This document shows positions 9,486 to 18,220 of a stretch of DNA of 64,000 bases, piece after piece (the stretch's first letter is position 1; each line of letters opens with the position of its first letter). The stretch comes from Alcanivorax sp. (GTDB lineage Bacteria; Pseudomonadota; Gammaproteobacteria; Pseudomonadales; Alcanivoracaceae): NCBI GenBank assembly GCA_022565695.1, contig JAIUME010000009.1, forward strand, positions 1 to 64,000, given 5' to 3'. The notes beneath the pieces were generated by a model. That model had not been told where the DNA came from. It saw only the letters and a program-made list of their open reading frames with translations, and ran no database searches. The position numbers were made by a program, and so were the translations under genes.

Positions 9486-9601
9486 GCCAGTTTGTTGTCT
9501 ATTCAGGACATGGCTAAGGCGTAGTTCTTATTGTCTGAAGTCACTTTAATGTGTACAAATATTCACTAACTTTTTGAGCGGCCAAATTTGGCACCGAGTT
9601 T

Positions 9602-9617
9602 TGTGATAGACATCACA
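9602..9617. promoter_or_regulatory. Consensus CRP/Vfr-type binding site
   Basis: TGTGA-N6-TCACA is present exactly, 38 bases before the AraC start codon and about 200 bases before the operon start. It matches the textbook CRP (Vfr in pseudomonads) half-sites. A TATAAA stretch follows at ~9624. The site could tie the regulator to carbon status, as activator or repressor depending on the transcription start. Confidence 0.6.
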
Positions 9618-9654
9618 CGTCATTATAAAAGCAATAATAAAGGGATATAGCAGG

Positions 9655-10656
9655 ATGAAATTCAATACATCACTGTTAGCAGACGCGCCACTGGTCCCCG
9701 TTGTGTACGCCCGTATACTTGCGAGACTAGCGTGCCAGAATGTCGATATCCGTGCCCGGATGCTGGCAGAATGCCAGCTGGATGAGGCCACGCTGGACAA
9801 CCCCGAAGCCTATATTTCGATACGTCAGTACTTTCGTTTGATGGACGTGTCACAGGAGCACAGTCAGCACGAGGCACTCGGTATCCGCTATGGCATGGAG
9901 CTGGACCTGTCCGCCCATGGGCTTCAGGCGTTCTCCCTGCTTAACGTACAGAACCCGGCACATCTGACCTGCAAGGCCATACAGTTTCTGAATGCACGAA
10001 GCCCGCTGATGGGGCTCAGCATCGCCAGCCATGGACCTTATGCGATCATTTCTCTTGAGGACATATGGCCGCTGGGGCGTGCGCGCCAGTTCCTGATCGA
10101 GACCTATCTCGGCAGCCTGTGCCGGATTGCATCATCCATGACGCGCTGCCATCAGGTACATCTGGAACTGCGCGCGCCGCATCTTCAGAGCACCTTCGAA
10201 CAGCTACTGGGGTGCGAAGTGCGTTTCGGGGCAAAGCAGAACGCCGTCATGGTGGCGCGCCCCCAGAGCACCCTCTCGGCACAGTTGCCGAGCCATCTGC
10301 CGGCAAAACGTCACCACACCGCAACGGGGATGCAGATTGTCACGCGCATACGCCGACGCATCGAGCAGTCCCCCGGCCGCAACTGCACCCTGGACCGCAT
10401 CGCGGAAAGCCTGGGCAGTACCAGCCGTACCATAAGCCGACACCTGCGTGATGCAGGCATTCAGTTCAGCGATCTTCGCAATGAAGTGCGCGAAAGGCTG
10501 GCCCGGCAATATCTCAGTGAAGGGCGTCTCAGCATTGCAGATATCGCGGAGAAGCTCGGCTACAGCGACCAGGCCAGTTTCACCAAGGCATTTCGCACCT
10601 GGACTGGCACCTCGCCGGGCCGCGCGCGCCGTCTTTCAGAAACCGAGAGCATCTGA
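9655..10656 (+). CDS. AraC-family transcriptional regulator (OruR/Arabinose_bd type)
   Basis: A 333-residue regulator. The N-terminal ~200 residues resemble the ligand-binding domain of OruR/VirS-like AraC proteins. The C-terminal ~95 residues hold the two helix-turn-helix units (TLDRIAESLGSTSRTISRHL, then SIADIAEKLGYSDQASFTKAF). It is divergent from the acyltransfer/RND operon and is followed by the lipase genes, so either may be its target. The ATG at 9655 has a nearby AGG and an AAAGGG further upstream. The gene and its upstream region are more AT-rich than the operon. Confidence 0.93.
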   Translation: MKFNTSLLADAPLVPVVYARILARLACQNVDIRARMLAECQLDEATLDNPEAYISIRQYFRLMDVSQEHSQHEALGIRYGMELDLSAHGLQAFSLLNVQNPAHLTCKAIQFLNARSPLMGLSIASHGPYAIISLEDIWPLGRARQFLIETYLGSLCRIASSMTRCHQVHLELRAPHLQSTFEQLLGCEVRFGAKQNAVMVARPQSTLSAQLPSHLPAKRHHTATGMQIVTRIRRRIEQSPGRNCTLDRIAESLGSTSRTISRHLRDAGIQFSDLRNEVRERLARQYLSEGRLSIADIAEKLGYSDQASFTKAFRTWTGTSPGRARRLSETESI

Positions 10657-10823
10657 TATCACACTGATATCATTTTTATACTCAATCATTATTTAATTTG
10701 TCTTTAAATTCCTTTTCATTGTCTTTGAGTGACTTGTTCCTACTTTACTACCAAGCATATTTTTCAAATTATGCGCTATTCAGCCGACTCTCTGTTTCCC
10801 TTTATATATCTAGCATTGATGGT

Positions 10824-10844
10824 GCATCAGGTAATACCTGATGC
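10824..10844. promoter_or_regulatory. 21-bp perfect palindrome upstream of the first lipase
   Basis: Arms GCATCAGGTA and TACCTGATGC around a single A, centred 53 bases before the lipase ATG in an otherwise AT-rich spacer. Ten-base perfect arms are unlikely by chance here. It is a candidate operator. There is no T-run after it and the AraC gene ended 170 bases earlier, so a terminator is less likely. Confidence 0.5.
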
Positions 10845-10886
10845 TGCCATTAATTGAAAAAAATACGGATAACAAGGATTAACGAT

Positions 10887-11846
10887 ATGAGGATTTACAG
10901 AAAAATCATCGCAGCGGCACTGGTGTGCCTGATGGCAGGTGCCAGCGTCAACGCACAAGCCAGCAGCTTCTGGGAGCGGCTTTTCGGCAAGGACACCTAC
11001 ACGCAGACACAACACCCCATTGTATTGATCCACGGGATGTTCGGTTTCGATGATGTGCTGGGTGTCGACTACTTCTACAAGGTTGCTGAGGAACTCTCGC
11101 GCAGCGGCGCAGAAGTCTACACACTCCAGGTTTCTGCGCTGAACAGCACCGAGATTCGTGGAGAGCAGGCCGCACGCCAGATCGAGGATATTATTGCCGC
11201 CTCAGGCGCTGAACGGGTGAACATCATCGGTCACAGCCATGGCGGGCCCACTGCACGCTATGTGGCATCGGTATACCCGCAGATGGTCGCGTCAGTCAGC
11301 AGCGTCGCAGGCGTGAACTGGGGCACACCCGTCGCCGATCTGTACATTGAATCAGTGCAAGACTCTGACGCCGGCCCCTTCGTGAAAGCCATCGGCGAAG
11401 CCTTTGCCACCATGATCAGCTGGGCCAGCGGTGGTAGCGAATTGCCGCAGGATCTGGACGCCAGCGTCCACGACCTGAGCACTGACGGCTCCATCGCATT
11501 CAATGCGCTGTATCCGGAAGGCATGCCGTCAGAATACTGTGGTCAGGGTCAGGAAGTCGGCAGCAACGGGGTGCACTACTACTCCTGGAGCGGCACCGGC
11601 ATCTACACCAATGTTTTCGACCCCTTCGATTACCTGGTGCTGGCAACCAGCAGCGCGTTTGATGAGCCTAATGACGGCCTGGTCGCAGCCTGCTCTGCAC
11701 ATCTGGGCCGCGTGCTGCGCACTGACTACAACCAGAATCACTTCGACGAGGTCAACCAGGCATTGGGACTGACCGCCTGGTCCGGTACTGATCCGCTGAC
11801 GGTTTACCGTCAACAGGCCAACCGACTGAAGAACGCCGGGCTGTAA
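10887..11846 (+). CDS. Secreted triacylglycerol lipase, family I.1
   Basis: A 319-residue lipase precursor. The signal peptide is residues 1 to ~25. The oxyanion region is HGMFGFD, the nucleophile box GHSHG has Ser117, and Asp263 and His285 complete the triad. Cys218 and Cys269 sit where family I.1 lipases have their disulfide, and the Asp-to-Cys and Asp-to-His spacings equal those of Pseudomonas aeruginosa LipA. Such lipases fold in the periplasm with a foldase (next gene) and leave by type II secretion. I chose ATG 10887 because AAGGA lies 8 bases upstream. A longer frame starts only at a TTG. Confidence 0.95.
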   Translation: MRIYRKIIAAALVCLMAGASVNAQASSFWERLFGKDTYTQTQHPIVLIHGMFGFDDVLGVDYFYKVAEELSRSGAEVYTLQVSALNSTEIRGEQAARQIEDIIAASGAERVNIIGHSHGGPTARYVASVYPQMVASVSSVAGVNWGTPVADLYIESVQDSDAGPFVKAIGEAFATMISWASGGSELPQDLDASVHDLSTDGSIAFNALYPEGMPSEYCGQGQEVGSNGVHYYSWSGTGIYTNVFDPFDYLVLATSSAFDEPNDGLVAACSAHLGRVLRTDYNQNHFDEVNQALGLTAWSGTDPLTVYRQQANRLKNAGL

Positions 11847-11858
11847 CCGCCCTGCTCT

Positions 11859-11888
11859 GCTTGCGCCGCCCTCCCGGGCGGCGCAAGC
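11859..11888. terminator. GC-rich hairpin between convergent lipase and foldase genes
   Basis: A perfect 13-bp stem (GCTTGCGCCGCCC and its complement) with a 4-base loop lies 12 bases past the lipase stop and 6 bases before the foldase stop. It has no T-run on either side, so it is a likely but non-canonical bidirectional terminator. Confidence 0.55.
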
Positions 11889-11894
11889 AACCTG

Positions 11895-12977
11895 CTACTG
11901 GCTGGCACGATCCAGCGCCTGCACCCGGCGCAGTTCACTCTCATCGAACATTGCCTGCCTCAATCTGTCGATCTCCCGTTCCCTGTCCGACTCGGAAAGA
12001 CCGCTCGCCATGATCTCCGCGTGCTGGGCGCGATAACCACTGTAACGCTGATCCCATTCGATCCGCTGGCGATCCAGCTCTTCCAGGCGTTGCGCCGCAG
12101 CGGGCCCCAGGGACTGTTCACGATAAGCGCGTATTTCATAGTCCGAGGCGCCCTGCTCCCGCATCATGGCCACTTCCTGACTGACCGATACCGGCAGGTT
12201 GGCGCGTTCCCGCACCTCTCTCAAAGGCGCCGGCAGGTTGGCCTCCAGGTCCGCCAGACGCTGCGCCCGTTCAGCCTCCGAAAGATCCGGGTTCTGGGCG
12301 ACCTGCATGCGGGCCAGCGTGTGATGATCGTAGGCATCATCAAAACCGAAGAACGCATCGGCCGCTTCCTGCCCCAACCATTCCTGGCGCAGATCCTGCT
12401 GCCGCAGCAACACCTCTGTCATGCCGGCAATGGTGGCGTCATGGCCAGGCATCTGCTCGGTAGCCTCGCCATAGGCTTCGTAGCGCTCAAACAGCTCCCA
12501 GGCCTGGCGTGCTGCCGCAGGGGGCAGTGCGGCATCCAGATGGGCCGCAATACGCGAACGGATCGCGTCCAGATCCTCCTCGCCCACGGTGGCCAGGAAG
12601 TAATCGAACACCCGGCGGATATCATTTTCGATCAGCAGGTTACCCTGGGCATCTGCGCGCAGGGTGCCGTCCACTTCGGTGCCGTCAAGCGATGCCGGCA
12701 CGGCTCCCAATCCGGCAGCCGCAGCCAGATAGGCCTCGAAACGCTCGTCGCTGCCGATCACCTCACGGCGAGGACCATCATCCTCTGCATCGGACACACC
12801 TGTTACCGCTGCCGTTACTTTTTTACCCGCGCCGTCCCGGGTTGTGGCTGACACTGCTGTATTCCCTGAGGAGGACGTCGCATGCGATGTGTCACCGCTA
12901 CCCGAAAAGGTAACAACTGCTGCCCACACCATTGCTGCCGCAGCGACCGACAGCAATCCGATATGCCTCTTTTTCAC
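11895..12977 (-). CDS. Lipase-specific foldase (Lif chaperone)
   Basis: A 360-residue steric chaperone that helps family I lipases fold in the periplasm. An N-terminal membrane anchor (about residues 6-24) is followed by a variable Ala/Thr/Ser-rich linker. The Lif signature RRVFDYFLAT spans residues 121-130 (family motif RxxFDY(F/C)LSA). The rest is helical and charged, as in known foldases. Unlike the usual lipA-lif operon it lies on the opposite strand between two lipase genes. It therefore has its own promoter and probably serves both. Confidence 0.93.
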   Translation of the reverse strand: MKKRHIGLLSVAAAAMVWAAVVTFSGSGDTSHATSSSGNTAVSATTRDGAGKKVTAAVTGVSDAEDDGPRREVIGSDERFEAYLAAAAGLGAVPASLDGTEVDGTLRADAQGNLLIENDIRRVFDYFLATVGEEDLDAIRSRIAAHLDAALPPAAARQAWELFERYEAYGEATEQMPGHDATIAGMTEVLLRQQDLRQEWLGQEAADAFFGFDDAYDHHTLARMQVAQNPDLSEAERAQRLADLEANLPAPLREVRERANLPVSVSQEVAMMREQGASDYEIRAYREQSLGPAAAQRLEELDRQRIEWDQRYSGYRAQHAEIMASGLSESDREREIDRLRQAMFDESELRRVQALDRASQ

Positions 12978-13280
12978 AATAAATCCCCTTTCTTTTACCC
13001 ATCAACGTCAAATCCATTTTATCTACACTCGTGTATTAAACCTTCCGTCGGAAATACGGCGTATATGCGACGCTGCACGTCTCAAAAAGACAAATACAGA
13101 GCATTAATTTGTTGTCTTCACGCACCCGGAATTGCTATCAATTCGGCGGGCGATGGCACTTTGATTTTTCGCGCTACAACCATAAACACAAGCCACGCCT
13201 GACAACAAGCACCGATGCAATAAAGCACGACGCATACGGTGTATGGATAACATCAAAAAAAGCGTTACAGGGAGAGATAC
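12978..13280. other. Divergent intergenic region between foldase and second lipase
   Basis: About 300 AT-richer bases that must carry the promoters of the foldase (minus) and second lipase (plus). An AGGGAGAG ribosome-binding site ends 4 bases before the lipase ATG. No convincing gene or RNA is seen. Confidence 0.5.
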
Positions 13281-14225
13281 ATGTTCGGATCTATTCGTAT
13301 TTCGAGTCGTATTGCGAGTGTACTATTGTTCACTCTGATCAGCGTGATAATACCCCTCAAGGCCATGGCCAATTACACCCAGACGCAGCACCCGATTGTG
13401 CTGGTGCATGGGCTGTTCGGTTTTGACAGCATTGTTGGCGTTGACTACTTCTACCGCATCCCCGAGGAGCTGCGTCGTGGCGGCGCCCGGGTCTATGTCG
13501 CGCAGGTCTCTGCGGCGAACAGTACTGAAGTACGTGGTGAGCAGCTCGCCCGGCAGGTCGAGGATATTCTAGCCGCCACCGGTGCCAGCAAGGTCAACCT
13601 GATGGGGCACAGCCATGGCGGGCCGACCATCCGCTATGTCGCAGCGGTATATCCCCACATGGTGGCCTCAGCCTCGTCCGTCGCGGGCGTCAACTGGGGC
13701 GCGCCGATGGCCGACGTGCTGCAGGGCGTCTCAGACCATATTCCCCTGAGCAGCAGCGTGATCGCCGGGCTGGGCAACAGCTTTGCCGGGTTCATCAATC
13801 TGATTTCCGGCGGCGGCCAGCAGCAGAACGTGAACGCCGCCCTGCGCTCACTGACCACAGCGGAAACCCTGCGTTTCAATAATGACTACCCTGAGGGCAT
13901 GCCCACCAGCTACTGCGGCAACGGCGCGGCAGTGGGCCCCAACGGCGTACGTTACTACTCCTGGAGCGGCGGCCGTACGCTGACCAACGTACTGGACGTG
14001 ACCGACCCCTTCCTGGCCGCCGTGTCAGTGGTGTTCCTCGGGGAGAAGAACGACGGCCTCGTCAGCAGCTGTTCCAGCCGCCTGGGGCATGTGATCCGCG
14101 ATGACTACCGCATGAACCACCTGGATGAGGTAAACCATGTGCTGGGCCTGCGCCATATCTTCGAAACCAGCCCGGTGACCGTCTTCCGCCAGCAGGCCAA
14201 CCGCCTGCGCAACGCCGGCCTCTGA
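13281..14225 (+). CDS. Second secreted family I.1 lipase
   Basis: A 314-residue paralogue of the lipase at 10887. The signal peptide is residues 1-30. GHSHG carries Ser111, with Asp258, His280 and the cysteine pair Cys212/Cys264 at the same spacing as in the first copy. The mature start (YTQTQHPIVL) is nearly identical between the two, while the middle region near residues 145-200 differs, which may alter chain-length preference. The gene reads away from the foldase. It looks like an old tandem duplication interrupted by the inverted foldase gene. Confidence 0.94.
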   Translation: MFGSIRISSRIASVLLFTLISVIIPLKAMANYTQTQHPIVLVHGLFGFDSIVGVDYFYRIPEELRRGGARVYVAQVSAANSTEVRGEQLARQVEDILAATGASKVNLMGHSHGGPTIRYVAAVYPHMVASASSVAGVNWGAPMADVLQGVSDHIPLSSSVIAGLGNSFAGFINLISGGGQQQNVNAALRSLTTAETLRFNNDYPEGMPTSYCGNGAAVGPNGVRYYSWSGGRTLTNVLDVTDPFLAAVSVVFLGEKNDGLVSSCSSRLGHVIRDDYRMNHLDEVNHVLGLRHIFETSPVTVFRQQANRLRNAGL

Positions 14226-14454
14226 GGGCCCATCACGACCATCAGGCCCCTTCCCGGGGTCTGATGCCTACCTCCTCCCACCAGACCGCCATCCCCCTCC
14301 TGCCTGACCATTGCTGCCTGACCATTTATGCCCTCGGCGCCAGCAGTTGCTGTCACTCCGGCACTCGCCCGTGTGCACGCAAGCGGCTATGCTCGAAATG
14401 TGCTACATCCATCCGATGCCAGGGGCATCGCGATCCAACAACAAGGACTTTGCA

Positions 14455-15462
14455 ATGAACAAGCTGCTCTCTGCCCTGACCGGGCTGGCGCTGGCGTTTA
14501 CCGGCGCGACTGCCGCCGCCAGCGACACCATTACCCGCAAGATCTGTGTGTTTGATATCGCCGGCAATTCCGGCCCCATCATGCAAGCCATGCGTGACTG
14601 GCGTACTGATGCGCTGACCTGGGGTTTGCGCGTTGAACTGATTCCCTACACCAACGAGGCCATCGTCGCCGAAGACCTGCAAGCGGGTGTCTGTGACGCC
14701 GGCCTGATGACCGGTATGCGCGCGCGTAACTTCAACCGCTATGCCGGCACCCTGGATTCGGTCGGCGGCATCCCCGACTTCGACCACCTGCGTATGGTCA
14801 TGCAGGTCATGGCGCATCCCAGCACAGCCGAACACCTCACCGCCAACAGCTACACGGTCATGGGCATGGCACCCGCCGGGCCGGCCTATGTATTCGTCAA
14901 CGACCGGGAGATCAACACACTGGCCAAGGCCGCCGGCAAGCGCGTTGCCGTGCTCGAGTATGATCCCACCCAGGCACAGATGGTGTCGCAGATGGGTGCC
15001 ACACCCGTGCTGTCGGACCTGAGCAACTTTTCCAACCGGTTCAACAATGGCGTAGTGGATGTGATTGCGGCGCCGCTCGCGACTTACACCGCGCTGGAAC
15101 TGTACCGGGGGCTGAGCCCGAACGGCGGCATTGTGGATTTCCCACTGGCGCAGATCAGCTTGCAGCTGGTGGCCCGCAGCAGCCGCATGCCGCAGGAGAT
15201 CGCGCAGAAATCACGGGAGTATTTCTTTGATAACTTTGACGATATTCTCGCGGTATTGAATGCTGAAGCGAGCGCGGTGGACAAGAAATGGTTTATCGAG
15301 ATTCCGGAAGCCGATCAGCGTGAGTACGAGGAGATGATGCAGGAAGCGCGGATACAGTTGCGCGATGACGGCCACTACAGCCCGGAAATGCTGACCCTGC
15401 AGCGCCGTGTACGCTGCCGTTTCGACAACTCCCGCGGGGAATGTACCAACCCTGTGGAGTGA
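14455..15462 (+). CDS. Putative periplasmic solute-binding protein (AdeT-like)
   Basis: A 335-residue protein with a clear signal peptide (residues 1-22, ending ATAAAS). The mature part resembles the putative solute-binding family that includes AdeT of Acinetobacter, distantly like TRAP binding proteins (family recalled, not searched). Features seen are an early CVFDIAGNSGP strand-turn and two cysteines near the C-terminus (Cys320 and Cys329, approximate). ATG 14455 is preceded by AAGGA at 7 bases, so the longer frame from 14311 is rejected. No transporter partner is adjacent, and the substrate is unknown. Confidence 0.75.
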   Translation: MNKLLSALTGLALAFTGATAAASDTITRKICVFDIAGNSGPIMQAMRDWRTDALTWGLRVELIPYTNEAIVAEDLQAGVCDAGLMTGMRARNFNRYAGTLDSVGGIPDFDHLRMVMQVMAHPSTAEHLTANSYTVMGMAPAGPAYVFVNDREINTLAKAAGKRVAVLEYDPTQAQMVSQMGATPVLSDLSNFSNRFNNGVVDVIAAPLATYTALELYRGLSPNGGIVDFPLAQISLQLVARSSRMPQEIAQKSREYFFDNFDDILAVLNAEASAVDKKWFIEIPEADQREYEEMMQEARIQLRDDGHYSPEMLTLQRRVRCRFDNSRGECTNPVE

Positions 15463-15519
15463 TGCGATCAGGGAAAGCGGAATGGGGTTCTCCAGCTAGT
15501 GGGTGCCCCTCCAGCAAGA

Positions 15520-15632
15520 GGCGTAGAGGCGGGGTGCGCCCTTCCGGGACCGCTCAAGCCATCCCTGGTCGCTCGCGCTTTGGCCATCCATGGCCAAAGA
15601 GGTCCCTCCAGGGCGCACCCCGCCTCTACGCC
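15520..15632. repeat. Inverted-repeat element A
   Basis: Twenty-two-base perfect arms at 15520-15541 and 15611-15632, extending with three mismatches to 32-base arms, enclose a smaller 8-bp hairpin (TTTGGCCA/TGGCCAAA, 15579-15598). It lies in the 447-base gap between convergent genes, in which I see no gene. The nested structure resembles REP/REPIN-like or small mobile palindromic elements. Confidence 0.75.
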
Positions 15633-15723
15633 GGAGCGAGATTCGAAGTCAGGCAGCTATCGAATTTCCAGTAAGAACCAAACCGGCAGTTGGCTGGGGG
15701 TAGTTGATACTACTGAACGTGAC

Positions 15724-15839
15724 GGCCCACGGGGGCGGGGACTGCTTTTCAGGACTGTGTGAGACAAGGATGTCGAACACAAGCCCCCATGGATGGGTTT
15801 ACGGCGGGTCCTGAAAAGCAGTCCCCGCCCCCGTGGGCC
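15724..15839. repeat. Inverted-repeat element B, 32-bp perfect arms
   Basis: Arms at 15724-15755 and 15808-15839 are perfect complements of 32 bases (beginning GGCCCACGGGGGCGGGGA), with a 52-base spacer. Element A is 91 bases away with a different sequence. It could end transcription from both sides, but the arm length and spacer suit a mobile palindromic repeat better. Confidence 0.8.
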
Positions 15840-15909
15840 ATCCCCCCGAACATCGAAGAATGGACAGGCCTGTAAAGAAAACACTGCCCGCCAATCCGCG
15901 AGAAACCCT

Positions 15910-17058
15910 TTATAGACCCAACTGCTTGGCAATCACTTCGTTCATGATCTCGTAGGTGCCACCGCCAATCGCCAGAATGCGATTATCGCGATATAGCCGC
16001 TCGACCTTGCTCTCGCGCATAAAGCCCATACCGCCAAACAACTGCACGGCATCATAGGTCACACGATCCGACACATTGGTCGCAAAGTTTTTCGCCATCG
16101 AGACTTCCTTGATAACGTTTTCGCCAGCCTGAATCCGCGCACCAATGCGATAGGTAAACTCGCGACTGACTTCGACATCCGTCGCCATCTGCGCCAGTTT
16201 GTGGCGCGTCACCTGAAAACCGCTGAGTGTGCGACCGAATGCCTTGCGTTCTTTTGCCCAGGCAATGGCCTCTTCCAGCGCCAGCTGGGCCGTCATGTTG
16301 GCCATCACGCAGAGCATCAGCCGTTCCATCTGGAAGTTGGTCATGATGCAGAAAAAGCCACCGTTCTCCGGACCGATCAGGTTCTCCACCGGAACGCGGC
16401 AATCCTCGAAAAACAGCTCGGCGGTATCACTCGCCCACCAGCCCATTTTTTTCAGTTTGCGGCCCACGGTAAAGCCCGGAGTGCCTTTCTCGATCAGCAA
16501 CAGACTGACGCCGCCGAAACCCGGCTCACCGGTACGCACGGCCACGGTGTAGTAATCGGCACGCACACCTGAGGTGATGAACGTCTTGCTGCCGTTGACC
16601 ACATAGTGGTCGCCGTCGCGTACCGCGCGGGTACGCAGGTTGGCCACGTCGGAACCGCCGCCGGGCTCGGTGATGGCCAGTGCGGCAATCTTGTTGCCGG
16701 ACAGCACGTCAGGCACCACGCGGGACTTCAGTGCCTCGCTGCCCCACTTCCACACAGGTGGCAGCCCGATATCGTGGGACCCCAGGCTGGCCACCAGGCC
16801 GCCGGAGGTGCTGCGCATCAGTTCTTCGGACGCAGCAATCTTCATGAACACATCCTGCTCGCCCGCGCCGCCGTAGGCTTCCGGGTGGCCGATGCCCAGC
16901 AGGCCCGCCTCTGCGGCTTTGGTGTAGAGCTCGCGGGGGAACTCACCCGCCTCTTCCCATTCATCGACAAAAGGCAGTATCTCGCGCTCGACAAAGCGGC
17001 GCATGGACTCGCGCACCATACGGTGGGTGTCGTTGAAGTAATTCAGATCAGCAGTCAT
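15910..17058 (-). CDS. Acyl-CoA dehydrogenase
   Basis: A 382-residue FAD enzyme for alpha,beta-dehydrogenation of an acyl-CoA. Visible features are the substrate/FAD signature ITEPGGGSDVAN, the ITSG segment, VQLFGGMGFMRES near the C-terminus, and GGTYEIMNE carrying the Glu at the usual catalytic-base position of short/medium-chain members. The family fits citronellyl- or isovaleryl-like enzymes, but specificity cannot be read. The start at 17058 (MTADLNYF) is chosen over a longer frame because it matches the family N-terminus. A palindromic operator candidate lies about 30 bases upstream. Confidence 0.93.
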   Translation of the reverse strand: MTADLNYFNDTHRMVRESMRRFVEREILPFVDEWEEAGEFPRELYTKAAEAGLLGIGHPEAYGGAGEQDVFMKIAASEELMRSTSGGLVASLGSHDIGLPPVWKWGSEALKSRVVPDVLSGNKIAALAITEPGGGSDVANLRTRAVRDGDHYVVNGSKTFITSGVRADYYTVAVRTGEPGFGGVSLLLIEKGTPGFTVGRKLKKMGWWASDTAELFFEDCRVPVENLIGPENGGFFCIMTNFQMERLMLCVMANMTAQLALEEAIAWAKERKAFGRTLSGFQVTRHKLAQMATDVEVSREFTYRIGARIQAGENVIKEVSMAKNFATNVSDRVTYDAVQLFGGMGFMRESKVERLYRDNRILAIGGGTYEIMNEVIAKQLGL

Positions 17059-17087
17059 GAGTGTCTCCGTTTGATGGCGGAGAACGT

Positions 17088-17105
17088 ACCAAGCAAGCGC
17101 TTGGT
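17088..17105. promoter_or_regulatory. Palindromic operator candidate before the acyl-CoA dehydrogenase
   Basis: ACCAAGC-N4-GCTTGGT, which also contains the perfect 10-bp palindrome CAAGCGCTTG (17094-17103). Such sites are typical of TetR-family regulators of acyl-CoA metabolism. No regulator gene is adjacent. Confidence 0.5.
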
Positions 17106-17190
17106 GCGCAAGGACACAATATGACAACCGGGATGACAGGGAGGTGCACACCGTCAGGCGGAATGCGGGACGCGGAACAGCGCCCCCGGG

Positions 17191-17246
17191 CAGCGTTCGA
17201 GAAGAGCAACGTTCGAGAGAGCAGCGTTCGAAAGGTCAGCGTTCGA
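17191..17246. repeat. Short tandem repeat at the recR 3' end
   Basis: Four copies of CA(G/A)CGTTCGA start at 17191, 17207, 17222 and 17237 (15-16 base period). The last overlaps the final codons and stop of recR, so the repeat looks like an expansion of the recR tail sequence. Confidence 0.8.
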
Positions 17247-17838
17247 GCGGCCTGCGCCCGCGCAGGGCATGAGCCAGGGTGGCGCCGTCGACAAACTCCA
17301 GGTCGCCGCCCATGGGGACGCCCTGGGCAATACGGCTGATGGTGATCGGGGTGCCCTCGATCATCTCGAGGATGTAGTGGGCGGTGGCTTCGCCCTCCAC
17401 CGTGGTGCCGGTCGCCAGAATGATCTCGCTGATGTCACCCGCCTGAATCTGTTGTTCCAGCAGGTCCAGGCCGATCTGGCGCGGGCCGATGCCATCAATG
17501 GGCGACAGATGGCCCATCAGGACGAAGTAACGGCCCCGGTATTCCCCGGAATGCTCGATGGCGAGCACATCTGCCGGGGACGCCACCACACACACCAGCG
17601 CCTGGTCACGGCGCTCATCGGCGCAGACCGGGCACAGGACGTCTTCGGCGAAGTTTCGGCACCGCTGGCACTGGCTGACGCCCTGCATGGCCGCTTCGAG
17701 CGCCTCCGAGAGCTGCAGGCCGCCCTCGCGATTGCGCTCCAGCAGGCTGTAGGCCATACGCTGGGCCGAGCGCTGCCCGACGCCGGGCAGGCAGGTAAAG
17801 GCGGTGATCAAGTTCTGGACCAGCGGGCTATGTCTCAT
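17236..17838 (-). CDS. recR: Recombination mediator RecR
   Basis: A 200-residue protein with RecF/RecO to load RecA at gaps. An N-terminal helix-hairpin-helix ([14 protein letters not shown]) is followed by a zinc finger with Cys57, Cys60, Cys69 and Cys72, then a Toprim domain ([10 protein letters not shown], and [14 protein letters not shown]). The length and order dnaX-ebfC-recR are the standard gammaproteobacterial arrangement. Confidence 0.98.
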   Translation of the reverse strand: MRHSPLVQNLITAFTCLPGVGQRSAQRMAYSLLERNREGGLQLSEALEAAMQGVSQCQRCRNFAEDVLCPVCADERRDQALVCVVASPADVLAIEHSGEYRGRYFVLMGHLSPIDGIGPRQIGLDLLEQQIQAGDISEIILATGTTVEGEATAHYILEMIEGTPITISRIAQGVPMGGDLEFVDGATLAHALRGRRPLER

Positions 17839-17877
17839 TGGCGTCAGGGTCTCATGAGCGTCAAAGTCTCGTGGGCG

Positions 17878-18198
17878 TCAGAACAACTTGAAGCCGGGAG
17901 GCATGGGCATCCCGGCCGTCAGGCCGGCCATCTTCTCCTGCTGCTGGGCTTCGACCCGGCGTACCGCGTCGTTGACGGCGGCGGCCAGCAGGTCTTCCAG
18001 CATTTCCTTGTCTTCGCTCATCAGGGACGGGTCTATAGCCACGCTGCGCACATCGTGACGGCCATTCATGGTCACTTTGACCATGCCAGCGCCGGCTTCA
18101 CCGGTCACCTCGGCCTTGGCCACTTCGTCCTGCATCTTCTTCATGCGCTCCTGCATGGCCTGAGCCTGCTGCATGAGGTTGTTCATATCGAAATCCAT
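17878..18198 (-). CDS. ebfC: Nucleoid-associated protein EbfC/YbaB
   Basis: A 106-residue DNA-binding dimer of the YbaB/EbfC family. It has the [21 protein letters not shown]-type helix start and ends in the Met/Pro-rich PMPPGFKLF typical of the family. An AAGGAG site is 6 bases before ATG 18198. It lies between dnaX and recR with short gaps (22 and 39 bases), so one transcript is likely. Confidence 0.97.
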   Translation of the reverse strand: MDFDMNNLMQQAQAMQERMKKMQDEVAKAEVTGEAGAGMVKVTMNGRHDVRSVAIDPSLMSEDKEMLEDLLAAAVNDAVRRVEAQQQEKMAGLTAGMPMPPGFKLF

Positions 18199-18220
18199 GG
18201 GGGTCTCCTTGATGGAAAGA

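Noticed and set aside
9578-9595. Sigma-54-like TGGCAC in the AraC upstream region
   Set aside because: The required downstream GC element at the right spacing is missing.
13109-13426. A 105-codon frame overlapping the start of the second lipase
   Set aside because: It runs out of phase into a lipase with a clear signal peptide and ribosome-binding site.
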